Origin: Intestinibacter sp.
GTDB taxonomy: Bacteria > Bacillota > Clostridia > Peptostreptococcales > Peptostreptococcaceae
DNA length: 10,777 nt
Reading direction: 5' to 3'
NCBI RefSeq assembly: GCF_022780145.1
Contig: NZ_JALEXO010000176.1
Location: forward strand, 1-10,777
The notes under the pieces were generated by a model. It saw only the letters and a list, made by a program, of their open reading frames with translations. It did not search any database and was not told where the DNA came from. Positions 1-7,331 of the stretch are shown here, one piece after another (within the stretch, counting starts at the first letter, position 1; each line of letters starts with the position of its first letter). A program made the translations under genes and the position numbers.

Positions 1-615
1 TTTAAATTAGTTGAAAATAAAGTTATCTCTGTAAAAGATGGCTTTGATATATTTAAAAATACTTCAAAAATACTTATTTTAGAGATATTAAAGTTCATAA
101 TATGGATAGTTTTAGTTCAAATTGTATCTATTCCAGTAGGAATTGTATTCGATTCAGTATATCAATTAGTATCTTCTTTATCAAATACTGATGTTTATAT
201 GATAGATTATACCTTTGTATCGGGGCTTATTTCATATGTACTTGTAGAGATTTTACTATCTCAAAAATACTATATACTAAGTGATTTGGAAAATATAGAT
301 ACGATTGGAATTTTAGATAAAAGCATAGAGTTAATTAAAAAGAATGTTTTAAAGTATGTAAAGCTTGAAATCAGCTTTGTAGGTTGGTTTTTGCTATCTA
401 TAGCTACTTTAGGAGTGGGATTTTTGTTCTTTGCTCCGTATAAGACAATATGTGAGATTTATTTTTATGAAGAGATAAAAGAGGATAAATTAATAGAGTA
501 CAATAATATCGAACAAAATAGAAATACAAAGGATGAAGTTATTTTAGATATGGCTATAGTCGCGATGATAAATTTTTTCGTGTATTTTATTTATCAGATA
601 ATATATTTATTTTAG
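1..615 (+). CDS. DUF975-like multi-pass membrane protein, 5' partial
   Basis: The reading frame is open from base 1 to the TAA at 613-615, giving 204 residues with the N-terminus outside the window. The first in-frame ATG (199) lies inside the conserved part, so it should not be taken as the start. The fragment shows about four hydrophobic stretches: roughly residues 24-50, 70-85, 119-145 and the extreme C-terminus. The segment with FVGWFLLSIATLGVGFLFF followed by PYKTICEIYFYEEI matches what I recall of the C-terminal signature of DUF975 integral membrane proteins (a GW, then LTLGIG-like, then PY, then FY pattern). Function of that family is unknown. The gene ends 18 nt before the next membrane-protein gene on the same strand, so the two are probably cotranscribed. 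The family call is from memory; membrane location is clear. Confidence 0.72.
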   Translation, partial: FKLVENKVISVKDGFDIFKNTSKILILEILKFIIWIVLVQIVSIPVGIVFDSVYQLVSSLSNTDVYMIDYTFVSGLISYVLVEILLSQKYYILSDLENIDTIGILDKSIELIKKNVLKYVKLEISFVGWFLLSIATLGVGFLFFAPYKTICEIYFYEEIKEDKLIEYNNIEQNRNTKDEVILDMAIVAMINFFVYFIYQIIYLF

Positions 616-633
616 TAGAAAAGAGGTGCAAAA

Positions 634-1158
634 ATGAAAAAAGATACAAAACTATATAATATGATAATGCCCATATGGCTACTTGTGATATTCCCATTTA
701 CATGGGTTGTAATTTTACCGCTTAATTATTTAATCGATACTTTAGTGCTTAAATTGACTATGAAGAAGTTAAATGTAGAAAAAAGAAAGGAAATCTATAA
801 AATGACCATACTAAAGACTTGGATATATGGGTTTTTAGGAGATTTTATAGGTGCAGCTGTAATACTTGTAGTTTCATGGGGGCTATATGATATAGTAAAT
901 TTAGAAACAGCTTTTGGAGCTGTAGTAGAGCAAATGTCGATGGTAATGTTAAATCCATTCGACAATGTATTTTCGTTTTCAATTGCTCTGATAGCGATAA
1001 TTGTGGCATCATATTTTATATATCTATTTAATTATAGGTTTGCACTAAAAAAGGCTTTTGAAGAAGGATATATAGATGAAAGTACAAAGAAAAAAATAGC
1101 GATATCTATGGCTGTATTTACAGCTCCTTATGTATTTTTCTTGCCAGCGCCATATTAA
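634..1158 (+). CDS. Unrecognised integral membrane protein
   Basis: This 174-residue protein starts at ATG 634 behind an AAGAGGTG ribosome binding site at 621-628. Hydropathy by eye gives a long hydrophobic region at about residues 11-40, then helices near 60-85, 112-133 and 155-171. Short lysine-rich cytoplasmic-looking loops lie between them (for example KKLNVEKRKEIYK and KKAFEEGYIDESTKKK). No catalytic motif, metal site or signal-peptidase site is visible, and I do not recognise the family. It follows the DUF975-like gene by 18 nt and is the last gene before a strong terminator, so it is probably the distal cistron of a membrane-protein operon that begins outside the window. The start is supported by spacing and by the absence of a better in-frame alternative. 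Confidence 0.85.
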   Translation: MKKDTKLYNMIMPIWLLVIFPFTWVVILPLNYLIDTLVLKLTMKKLNVEKRKEIYKMTILKTWIYGFLGDFIGAAVILVVSWGLYDIVNLETAFGAVVEQMSMVMLNPFDNVFSFSIALIAIIVASYFIYLFNYRFALKKAFEEGYIDESTKKKIAISMAVFTAPYVFFLPAPY

Positions 1159-1163
1159 AACAA

Positions 1164-1193
1164 AAAATCCTCGAGGAAAATATCGAGGATTTT
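1164..1193. terminator. Bidirectional intrinsic terminator between convergent genes
   Basis: A perfect 11-bp inverted repeat (1164-1174 with 1183-1193) encloses an 8-nt loop. Read on the minus strand it is followed by six T residues, a strong end signal for metQ. On the plus strand the stem runs into TTTTCT, enough to end the membrane-protein operon. It lies 5 nt after the stop of one gene and 17 nt before the stop of the other. Confidence 0.9.
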
Positions 1194-1210
1194 CTAATGC
1201 TTTTATTAAT

Positions 1211-2017
1211 CTAAAATACTGGTACGATTACACCTTTGTAGTTTTCTTCTAAGAATTTCTTAGATTTTTCGCTAGTTAAAACCTTTTTAAGAACTTGTAT
1301 TTTTTCGCTGTCCTTGTCTTCTGTTCTGCTTACTAGTATATTTGTGTAAGTTCCGTCTATTTTAGGACAGTAGATGCTGTCTTTATTTGCGTCTAAATTA
1401 GCTGCGACTGCGTAGTTTCCATTTATAAATGCGCAAGTTACATCGTTTAAAAGAGATGGAAGTTGTGCAGCATTTGCTTCTATGAATTCTATATTTTTAG
1501 GATTTTCTACGATATCCTTTACACTTGGATTGTCTACACCATCTTTTAATTTTATTAAATTTAATTCGTCTTGTAGATATTTTAGCGCTCTTGAACCATT
1601 TGTAGGATCATCAGGCAATGCGAACTTGTCACCAGATTTTAACTCGTCTATAGATTTAATTTTGTAAGAATATACAAATAGAGGAGATTCATATAGGCCT
1701 ACTACAGGTGATAATTTATATCCTTTTTCTTCTATTGCTTTATTTAAATAAGGTTCATGTTGGAATAAATTAGCATCGATTTCGCCGTTATCTAAGGCTT
1801 CATTTGGAAGATTATAATCGTCGAATATAGTTATTTCAAGATCGTAGCCTTCAGCTTTTACATCGTCTTTTAAATATTCAAATAGATCCCCTCCTGGAAC
1901 CTGTGTCGCTCCAACTCTTATAACTTTGTCGTCCTTGTTAGATGAACACCCTACTGTAAGTGATAGTACTGTTACTAAGCATAGTAAAATAGATAATAAT
2001 TTTTTTGATTTCTTCAT
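1211..2017 (-). CDS. metQ: MetQ, methionine ABC transporter substrate-binding lipoprotein
   Basis: The 268-residue product is a full-length NlpA/MetQ-family (lipoprotein 9) binding protein. It captures methionine outside the membrane and delivers it to the MetNI permease/ATPase. It opens with a lysine-rich lipoprotein signal peptide, and the likely lipidated cysteine is C24 in TVGC; threonine at -3 is slightly unusual for a lipobox. Family hallmarks are IRVGATQVPGGDLFEYL near residues 34-50, DANLFQHEPYLN near 81-92, and ALPDDPTNGSRAL near 133-145. ATG 2017 is preceded by AGGAGGT with 9-nt spacing. Upstream lies a complete SAM-I riboswitch with its own promoter, so expression should rise when S-adenosylmethionine is low. 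metN and metI are not adjacent: a terminator follows the gene directly. The permease and ATPase must be encoded elsewhere, or the protein serves another transporter. Confidence 0.95.
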   Translation of the reverse strand: MKKSKKLLSILLCLVTVLSLTVGCSSNKDDKVIRVGATQVPGGDLFEYLKDDVKAEGYDLEITIFDDYNLPNEALDNGEIDANLFQHEPYLNKAIEEKGYKLSPVVGLYESPLFVYSYKIKSIDELKSGDKFALPDDPTNGSRALKYLQDELNLIKLKDGVDNPSVKDIVENPKNIEFIEANAAQLPSLLNDVTCAFINGNYAVAANLDANKDSIYCPKIDGTYTNILVSRTEDKDSEKIQVLKKVLTSEKSKKFLEENYKGVIVPVF

Positions 2018-2100
2018 AATAAGAAATACCTCCTTTTTGTTGTTTAAAAATTTTAAATAAGTCTATGTCGTTTGATTATCTTAAAATAAAGAATTTAGAA

Positions 2101-2133
2101 AAACTAAAAAGGTCTGAGTATAAACTCAGACCT
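2101..2133 (-). terminator. Riboswitch-controlled intrinsic terminator of the metQ leader
   Basis: On the minus strand a 10-bp perfect stem (2124-2133 with 2110-2119) with a 4-nt loop is followed by TTTTTAGTTTTT, a good uridine tract. It lies about 85 nt before the metQ start and just downstream of the SAM aptamer. The stem competes with an antiterminator (2143-2152 with 2117-2126), so it is the OFF element of the switch rather than a gene-end terminator. Confidence 0.93.
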
Positions 2134-2144
2134 AAAATTATCAG

Positions 2145-2252
2145 TTTATACTTATCTTTCAGCATAATGCTGCAGGATTTAGCACCGTATATATCATATA
2201 TATTGGTTGCCGGGTTTCATAGGGCCAGTCCCTCCACCTCTCTTGATAAGAC
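2145..2252 (-). ncRNA. SAM-I (S-box) riboswitch controlling metQ
   Basis: Read on the minus strand, the region carries the S-box core in order: P1 5' strand CTTATC (2245-2250), AAGAGAGGTGGAGGGACTGG, then CCCTATGAAACCCGGCAACC, a P3 arm of alternating AT, GGTGCTAAATCC, a P4 hairpin CAGCAT/ATGCTG, and the P1 3' strand GATAAG (2151-2156). These are the invariant kink-turn and ligand-core segments of the class. The 3' strand of P1 overlaps the sequence AGTATAAACT (2143-2152), which is perfectly complementary over 10 bases to the loop and 3' arm of the terminator. SAM binding should therefore stabilise P1, free the terminator and stop metQ transcription. Confidence 0.97.
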
Positions 2253-2272
2253 TTATTTAATTTATGATATGA

Positions 2273-2301
2273 AGTATATTAGATTTTATTTTGTATGTCA
2301 A
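2273..2301 (-). promoter_or_regulatory. Sigma-A promoter of the SAM riboswitch-metQ transcript
   Basis: On the minus strand a consensus TTGACA (2296-2301) is separated by exactly 17 nt from TATACT (2273-2278). Initiation would fall near 2266, about 15 nt before the SAM aptamer begins. It lies only 30 nt beyond the stop codon of the upstream hydrolase gene, so metQ has its own promoter. Confidence 0.9.
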
Positions 2302-2331
2302 TAAAAAAATCTATAATTATATAAAATTTTT
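2302..2331 (-). terminator. Possible weak terminator after the hydrolase gene
   Basis: Immediately after the hydrolase stop, the minus strand shows a short all-AT pairing (AAAAAT with ATTTTT across an AT-rich loop) ending in a run of seven T residues. The uridine tract is good but the stem is weak. Some read-through into the metQ riboswitch is therefore possible. This is a tentative call. Confidence 0.3.
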
Positions 2332-2940
2332 CTAATATTCAGACAGTGCTTCTCTTATGCAATTTACGTATTCAAAGAATATAGCGGTTCTATTACATCT
2401 ATTAGAGTTTTTTAAGCTACCGTCTTTAAAGAAAAGCTGTCTTTGAGCGCGTGTTATTTCTAATTGGCATCCTGCTTTTGATAATCCTCGATTTACTATA
2501 TTATTTTTAGTCGTGCCGTCTATTCCAGCATGTGGCTTTGCTACTTTAAATCCTTTTTTTGTGAGGCATTTTGCAATTTTTTTGCCGAGCTCTTTATCTA
2601 GACCACCTATATATGTAACGGGATTATCTCCTTTTGCGCCGTGTATAGATATTATCTTTTTTGATTTAGCTACTAGTTTATCAGCATTTTTTTCATCGAA
2701 ATTGCTGCTAGTTATATGCAACATTACATTTTTGCTGTTTTTAAGACCTTCGAATTTATATAGATTGTATTTACCATCTGCAATTGCTTCTGCAATTTCT
2801 GAAGTACCTGGCTCTATATTGCCACCGTGGATGGAGATACATGTAGTTTTAGAATTTACGTCTTTTACTGTGATTTTGTAATCTATATTTTGGACTTCGT
2901 TTTTAGATAATTCATCGTAATTTTTGTATGTGTCGAACAT
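2332..2940 (-). CDS. Poly-gamma-glutamate hydrolase family protein (YjqB/PghP type)
   Basis: The 202-residue protein matches the Gamma_PGA_hydro family (PF05908), which includes B. subtilis YjqB and the zinc-dependent phage enzyme PghP that cleaves gamma-linked polyglutamate. Visible motifs in order are SIHGGNIEPGTSEIAEAIA (H38 and E48), LHITSSNFD (H75, D82), SIHGAKGDNPVTYIGG (H100), KPHAGIDGTTKNNIVNRG (H137), and CQLEITRAQR (E161). The histidines and acids are the expected zinc and catalytic residues. There is no signal peptide or membrane segment, so the product looks cytosolic unless released by lysis. The start at 2940 has an AAGGGAAG-type site roughly 8-11 nt upstream. No phage genes or pgs capsule genes flank it. 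The family call is firm; the physiological substrate is unknown, because no polyglutamate synthesis genes are visible here. Confidence 0.88.
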   Translation of the reverse strand: MFDTYKNYDELSKNEVQNIDYKITVKDVNSKTTCISIHGGNIEPGTSEIAEAIADGKYNLYKFEGLKNSKNVMLHITSSNFDEKNADKLVAKSKKIISIHGAKGDNPVTYIGGLDKELGKKIAKCLTKKGFKVAKPHAGIDGTTKNNIVNRGLSKAGCQLEITRAQRQLFFKDGSLKNSNRCNRTAIFFEYVNCIREALSEY

Positions 2941-2984
2941 TTATTTTACTTCCCTTCTGATATTATTTTGACTTTGATAACAAT

Positions 2985-2993
2985 ATTTTATCA
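2985..2993 (-). promoter_or_regulatory. Possible extended -10 promoter for the hydrolase gene
   Basis: On the minus strand TGATAAAAT forms an extended -10 element (TG, one base, then TAAAAT with one mismatch to TATAAT). No good -35 is seen. Initiation would be near 2978, leaving a leader of about 37 nt. In such AT-rich DNA this could be chance. Confidence 0.3.
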
Positions 2994-3027
2994 TTAAACG
3001 TAAATTTATGCTTAGCTGTAATAGTTT

Positions 3028-3036
3028 TGTTATAAT
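3028..3036 (+). promoter_or_regulatory. Possible extended -10 promoter for the CmpB-family gene
   Basis: TGTTATAAT gives a perfect TG-N-TATAAT extended -10, with no recognisable -35 at 16-18 nt. Initiation would be near 3043, giving a leader of about 105 nt. That leader contains ATGTAA-centred repeats (3072-3080, 3083-3091, 3097-3102). It is divergent from the hydrolase promoter candidate. Confidence 0.42.
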
Positions 3037-3147
3037 TAAATTATTAAACTAGGATAAAAGAAAATATAAAAATGTAATAAATATGTAATAATTGCAATGT
3101 AAAATAATATAAGGGTTAAATTATATTATTAAAATGGGAGGATGTTT

Positions 3148-4008
3148 ATGGATTATATACTTTATTTTTTTATATACTCGTTTTTAGGATGGCTTTGTGA
3201 GAGTATATACTGTTCCTGCTTACAAAAGAAAATAGTAAATAGGGGATTTTTAAATGGTCCGATTTGTCCTGTTTATGGTGTAGGAGCATTGATTGTAATT
3301 ACTGGATTGTGGTCTTATAGAGATAATATGGTGGCAGTTTTTGTATTAGGATTTATTTTAACCTCTATACTTGAATACATAACAGCTACAGTTTTGGAAA
3401 AATTATTTCACGCTAAGTGGTGGGATTACTCAAATTACAAATTCAATATACATGGAAAGGTGTGTTTACTAAATTCCACTATGTTCGGATTTTTAAGCTT
3501 ATTTGTAATTGAAGTTTTACATCCGTCTGTTATAAATATATTGAGTAGAATGAATAGTGTAGTTTTATATGTATTTATGGTACTAGCAGTGGCTACTACA
3601 ATAGTCGATTTAACGACTACAGTAAAGGCATTAAATACTTTAACAGTCAAAGTAGATGCTTTAGCTAATATAGTTGAAGATATGAAAAAGATTCATGCAA
3701 AGCTTAAATTATACGAAGATGAAGAATTTATACGTAGATTAAAACAAGGTCCAGAGGAAATGATTGAAAAAATGAAAGCTTTAAAAGTCAACGAAGTTCA
3801 ACTGCAATCAATACTAGATGAAATGGATATGGCGTTTGATGAAAAGCTAGACGAAATGCAATTGAAATTTAAATCTTTGAAGGAAAAATCTTATATACAT
3901 AGAAGACTATTAAATGCTTTCCCAAATATAAAATCTACAAGATCTAAAAAGAGAGATGTACATTTCCAATATATCAAGAAGCTTTTAAAGGATAAGAAGC
4001 AATATTAA
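3148..4008 (+). CDS. CmpB-type putative ABC transporter permease (PF06541) with helical tail
   Basis: I choose ATG 3148 (286 residues) over ATG 3142, because GGGAGG at 3136-3141 then has a normal 6-nt spacing instead of none. The N-terminal half carries the PF06541 pattern: SFLGWLCESIY (residues 11-21), NRGFLNGPICPVYGVGA (about 31-47), LEYITATVLEKLFHAKWWDY (about 74-93), then FNIHGKVCL and a short FGF motif. About five membrane helices are apparent (1-16, 40-60, 63-85, 105-125, 132-152). The C-terminal part, from about residue 160, is charged and predicted helical, probably coiled coil, on the cytoplasmic side. Family members are labelled putative ABC transporter permeases, but no ATPase gene is adjacent and transport has not been shown as far as I know. 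It has its own terminator and is probably monocistronic. Confidence 0.87.
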   Translation: MDYILYFFIYSFLGWLCESIYCSCLQKKIVNRGFLNGPICPVYGVGALIVITGLWSYRDNMVAVFVLGFILTSILEYITATVLEKLFHAKWWDYSNYKFNIHGKVCLLNSTMFGFLSLFVIEVLHPSVINILSRMNSVVLYVFMVLAVATTIVDLTTTVKALNTLTVKVDALANIVEDMKKIHAKLKLYEDEEFIRRLKQGPEEMIEKMKALKVNEVQLQSILDEMDMAFDEKLDEMQLKFKSLKEKSYIHRRLLNAFPNIKSTRSKKRDVHFQYIKKLLKDKKQY

Positions 4009-4019
4009 AATGCTTATAG

Positions 4020-4062
4020 ACCTCAAATGCATTTAAGTATAGATGTGATTTGAGGTTTTTTT
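4020..4062 (+). terminator. Intrinsic terminator after the CmpB-family gene
   Basis: A 9-bp stem ACCTCAAAT/ATTTGAGGT (4020-4028 with 4048-4056), extendable by four more pairs across a one-base bulge, is followed by seven T residues at 4056-4062. It starts 11 nt after the stop codon at 4008 and insulates the next operon. Confidence 0.92.
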
Positions 4063-4139
4063 CTGAATATTTCTATGGTAAACTTTAATAAATAAACTAT
4101 TTACACTTAATAAAATTTAAAAATAATGGGGGAGAATTT

Positions 4140-7100
4140 ATGGATATATTTAAAATACTAGATATAGAAAAGACAAAAGACAAGATGGCGATAAAGCAGG
4201 CTTATTTAAGTAAATTAAGCGAAACAAATCCAGAAGACAAACCAGAAGAGTTTATGATGCTTAGAGAGGCTTATGAAAAGGCTTTAGAGTATGCAGATAT
4301 AGATGATGATGTAGAAAATGACGATAAAGAAGATAATTTATTTGATAATGAAAATGAAGATATAAATATCTGGCTTAGAAAAGTCGATAAAGTTTATAAA
4401 AATTTTAAAACGAGAAATGATGAAAAGGCTTGGAAGGAGCTTTTAAATGACGATGTCTGTCAAAATATAGATACTAAAAACGACGCTAGAGAAATGCTTT
4501 TGGTGTATTTTATGAAAAACTTTTACCTTCCATCAAATGTGATTCGTCTTTTAAATGGATTTTTTAATTTTATAGATGATTTAAATGAATTATACGAGGT
4601 TTTCCCTAGAGAGTTTATAGACAATATAATCGTAGATGGAGTCAAATACGACGAATATCCAGTTTATAGCATGTTTGAAATAGATGAAGAGCTAGATTAC
4701 GATAGCTTTTTGCGTGAATTTTATAAGATGAACGCATATTATAAAGATGGAAAGCTAGACGAAGCTATAGAGCTAGTTCAAAATCTAAAATTGTCAGAGG
4801 TAAAGCATCCTGAACTAGATAGAAAAGAAGCCTTTATTTATTACAATATGGGAGAGCTAGATAAGTGTTGGGAGGTAATATCAGATGTACAGAAAAAGTA
4901 CAACTCTGATATGGACCTAGATTTATTAAAGGGTATGATTTTATTTGATAAGGGTAATCTTGATAAGGCAAAACCTTATTATGAAGAGGCTCTAAAAGAA
5001 GATCCTGATAATTTTGTTGCAGTAGAAGGTTTGTGCAAAATTTATGAAAATGAAGGCAAGCTTATGGAAGCTAAAAATTTAATACAAAAGCTTCATTTAA
5101 ATGGATATAAAGATGACGACACAGAAGAGATGCTCGGCAATTTAAATAATAAAATTTTGAGAGAATTTGAGCAAAGAGAAAATACAGAAATTTTGGGTAA
5201 GGAAGACTTACTAAAAATCGCCGATATATATTTTATAGAGGAAAAAACAGAAAAATCTATGGAAATTGTAAACTCTATAGATTTTGATGAGGATATAGAC
5301 GTCTTTTATTACTATATGCTCAGCAAGATTAATTTAGATATAAAGGAAAATGAAAAAGCATTAGAATATTCAGAGTTATGGGAAGAGGCTCTAAAAAACA
5401 GCTCAGAAGAAAAATTACAGGGATTTAATCACAGATGTGCATCTATTTACGAATTATATGTATTTAAGGCACTTTTTAATTGGAAAAATGAAGATTTAGA
5501 TAAAGCTTTATACAATATCGATAAGGCATTAGAAATCATGCCTAAAAGTATACCTGCTTTAACTATAAAAATGAGAATCCTGTTTTTAAATGAAAAATAC
5601 GAGGATACTGTAAAAACAAGCAATCAAGCTATAGATATATGCCCTAGCTATAGAGTTTCATATATGGCAAAAATTGAAAGTCTATACAAGCTTGGACTTT
5701 ACTCAGAATCATTTGATGCATGTGATGAAATGCTAGAAATGAGTCCTTATGATTTATTTGCGTATATTTACAAGATAAACATACTTATAGAAGTCGATGA
5801 AATAGATGATGCAAAAGATATTATCGGGTATTTACGTAGCGAAGAGGTCGATTGTGAAGATTTGGATTATTTTGAAGCATCTATAATCAGAAAAGAGGGC
5901 GATGAAGAAGAGGCTAAAAAGCGCTATAAGGATTTAATAGATAAGTTAGAAAATAAAGAATGTGATATTGAATTTGCGACTGATTTATATTTATACTACA
6001 TTGAGATGATTTTCTATACTAATGACGAAGATGAGATTTTAGAGCTCTGCGAAAAAGGATTAAAATACGACGAGAAAAATCAGGGCTTGCTTTACTATAA
6101 GGCATTGGCTTTATATTACAAGGACGAGCTAGATGATTCAAAGGCGATATACGAGTATTTAGACGAACTATATCCAGATAATAGTTATTCAAACCAAAAA
6201 CTAGGCGATATTTACAGAGAAAAGGGAAATTACGACAAGGCTTTAGAGTACTACAACAAGCAAATTGAATTAAACTACGATATAACAGATTACTTTAGAA
6301 GAATTGAAGTAAATTTCGATATGTGTAATATGGACGATGTATACGAGGATTTGATTTATCTAGAGAGAAATTTACCTGATCACCCTGGAGTATATATAGA
6401 TTTTGGACACTACTACAATATTTTAGATGAACCTGAAAAATCATGTGAATATCTTTTAAAGGCCAAAGAAATATACGAAGAAAGCAATGAATACAAAGAG
6501 CCAGATCAGTTGAGCTATGACTTGGCGACAGTATACGGGAAATTAGGAAATACAGAAAAATCTATCGAGTACTTTATGGAAAACTACAAAAAAACAGATG
6601 ATATAGATGCATTAGAGCAGGTTTACAATAAATATGTAACTTCTGGTCAGTTCGAAATGGCAAAAGATATTTTACAAGAAATTATGAAAAAAGAAGGTAC
6701 TTCGAATTTGAGTTTCGATTATTTCGAGCGTATGGGAGATATAAATTGGCAGATGAAAAATATAAAAGAAGCTGTCAAGTATTATTCTCTTATAATAAAA
6801 CCAGATACTGACCAAAAGAGAGAAAAAGCAAGACTACTTTACTATACAGGAAATAGCAAAAAGGCATTAAAATTGATAACAGATGTAATAAACGAATTGG
6901 AATATAAACAAGATAATAGAAACAATTATTTAATTGCAGCCAAAATTTGTTTAGACATAAACGAAATTGAAAAGGCGAAAAACTACGCCAATAAAATACT
7001 TAGATATACTCCTATAGATAGCATAGAATCAAAGCTAGATCAAAAAGCGCATATATATAAGTTTACAGGAGAGGCATATACTATTTTGGGAGAATATGAA

Positions 7101-7313
7101 AAAGCTGAAAATTATTTGAAAAAATCGCTTGATGCTCCTAAATGTGCTATATGCTACGATGTAGTTTGTCTAGATGGTTTAAATGCTCTAGCTTATTTAG
7201 AATATTGTAGAGGAAATATAAAAGCTTGTAAGGATTACTTAGAAGAAATCTTTAAATACAGTTGTTCAAATACAGATGCTATTGGACTAGCTTATAAAAT
7301 AGGGATTTTATAA
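4140..7313 (+). CDS. J-domain-like TPR protein with degenerate HPD, likely partner of the HscC-type Hsp70
   Basis: This is a 1057-residue soluble, acidic protein with no signal peptide or membrane helix. ATG 4140 has GGGGGAG 5 nt upstream. Residues 2-49 follow a J-domain pattern: DIFKILDI, helix II AIKQAYLSKL, then helix III EEFMMLREAYEKAL. The HPD tripeptide that normally triggers Hsp70 ATPase is N30-P31-E32. A strongly acidic linker follows (about 52-75). The rest is helical repeats of TPR type, clearest near residues 270 (GNLDKAKPYYEEALKEDP), 450 (DLDKALYNIDKALEIMP), 697 (GNYDKALEYYNKQIELN), 802 (GNTEKSIEYF) and 983 (GEYEKAENYLKKSL). The C-terminus is cysteine-rich. It lies 18 nt before the Hsp70 gene. 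I infer that it recruits or regulates that chaperone and binds clients through the repeats. No convincing promoter was found in 4063-4139. Confidence 0.88.
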   Translation: MDIFKILDIEKTKDKMAIKQAYLSKLSETNPEDKPEEFMMLREAYEKALEYADIDDDVENDDKEDNLFDNENEDINIWLRKVDKVYKNFKTRNDEKAWKELLNDDVCQNIDTKNDAREMLLVYFMKNFYLPSNVIRLLNGFFNFIDDLNELYEVFPREFIDNIIVDGVKYDEYPVYSMFEIDEELDYDSFLREFYKMNAYYKDGKLDEAIELVQNLKLSEVKHPELDRKEAFIYYNMGELDKCWEVISDVQKKYNSDMDLDLLKGMILFDKGNLDKAKPYYEEALKEDPDNFVAVEGLCKIYENEGKLMEAKNLIQKLHLNGYKDDDTEEMLGNLNNKILREFEQRENTEILGKEDLLKIADIYFIEEKTEKSMEIVNSIDFDEDIDVFYYYMLSKINLDIKENEKALEYSELWEEALKNSSEEKLQGFNHRCASIYELYVFKALFNWKNEDLDKALYNIDKALEIMPKSIPALTIKMRILFLNEKYEDTVKTSNQAIDICPSYRVSYMAKIESLYKLGLYSESFDACDEMLEMSPYDLFAYIYKINILIEVDEIDDAKDIIGYLRSEEVDCEDLDYFEASIIRKEGDEEEAKKRYKDLIDKLENKECDIEFATDLYLYYIEMIFYTNDEDEILELCEKGLKYDEKNQGLLYYKALALYYKDELDDSKAIYEYLDELYPDNSYSNQKLGDIYREKGNYDKALEYYNKQIELNYDITDYFRRIEVNFDMCNMDDVYEDLIYLERNLPDHPGVYIDFGHYYNILDEPEKSCEYLLKAKEIYEESNEYKEPDQLSYDLATVYGKLGNTEKSIEYFMENYKKTDDIDALEQVYNKYVTSGQFEMAKDILQEIMKKEGTSNLSFDYFERMGDINWQMKNIKEAVKYYSLIIKPDTDQKREKARLLYYTGNSKKALKLITDVINELEYKQDNRNNYLIAAKICLDINEIEKAKNYANKILRYTPIDSIESKLDQKAHIYKFTGEAYTILGEYEKAENYLKKSLDAPKCAICYDVVCLDGLNALAYLEYCRGNIKACKDYLEEIFKYSCSNTDAIGLAYKIGIL

Positions 7314-7331
7314 AAATTGAGGAGAGACATT

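Noticed and set aside
1482..1667. 61-codon plus-strand ORF inside metQ
   Set aside because: Antisense shadow of the conserved MetQ coding sequence, without a ribosome binding site.
2065..2304. 79-codon plus-strand ORF across the metQ leader
   Set aside because: It lies entirely antisense to the SAM riboswitch, its terminator and the metQ promoter; no ribosome binding site and no protein family are apparent.
2513..2881. 122-codon plus-strand ORF inside the hydrolase gene
   Set aside because: It is the antisense shadow of a well-supported PF05908 gene on the other strand and has no recognisable domain.
3142..3147. ATG 3142 as start of the CmpB-family gene
   Set aside because: It abuts the GGGAGG site with no spacer; ATG 3148 has 6-nt spacing.
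3435..3650. 71-codon minus-strand ORF inside the CmpB-family gene
   Set aside because: Antisense shadow of a conserved membrane-protein region.
7317..7331. Upstream TTG start for the Hsp70 giving a 570-residue protein
   Set aside because: The TTG overlaps the GAGGAG ribosome binding site. Starting at ATG 7332 gives correct spacing and the usual Hsp70 N-terminus MIIGIDLG.
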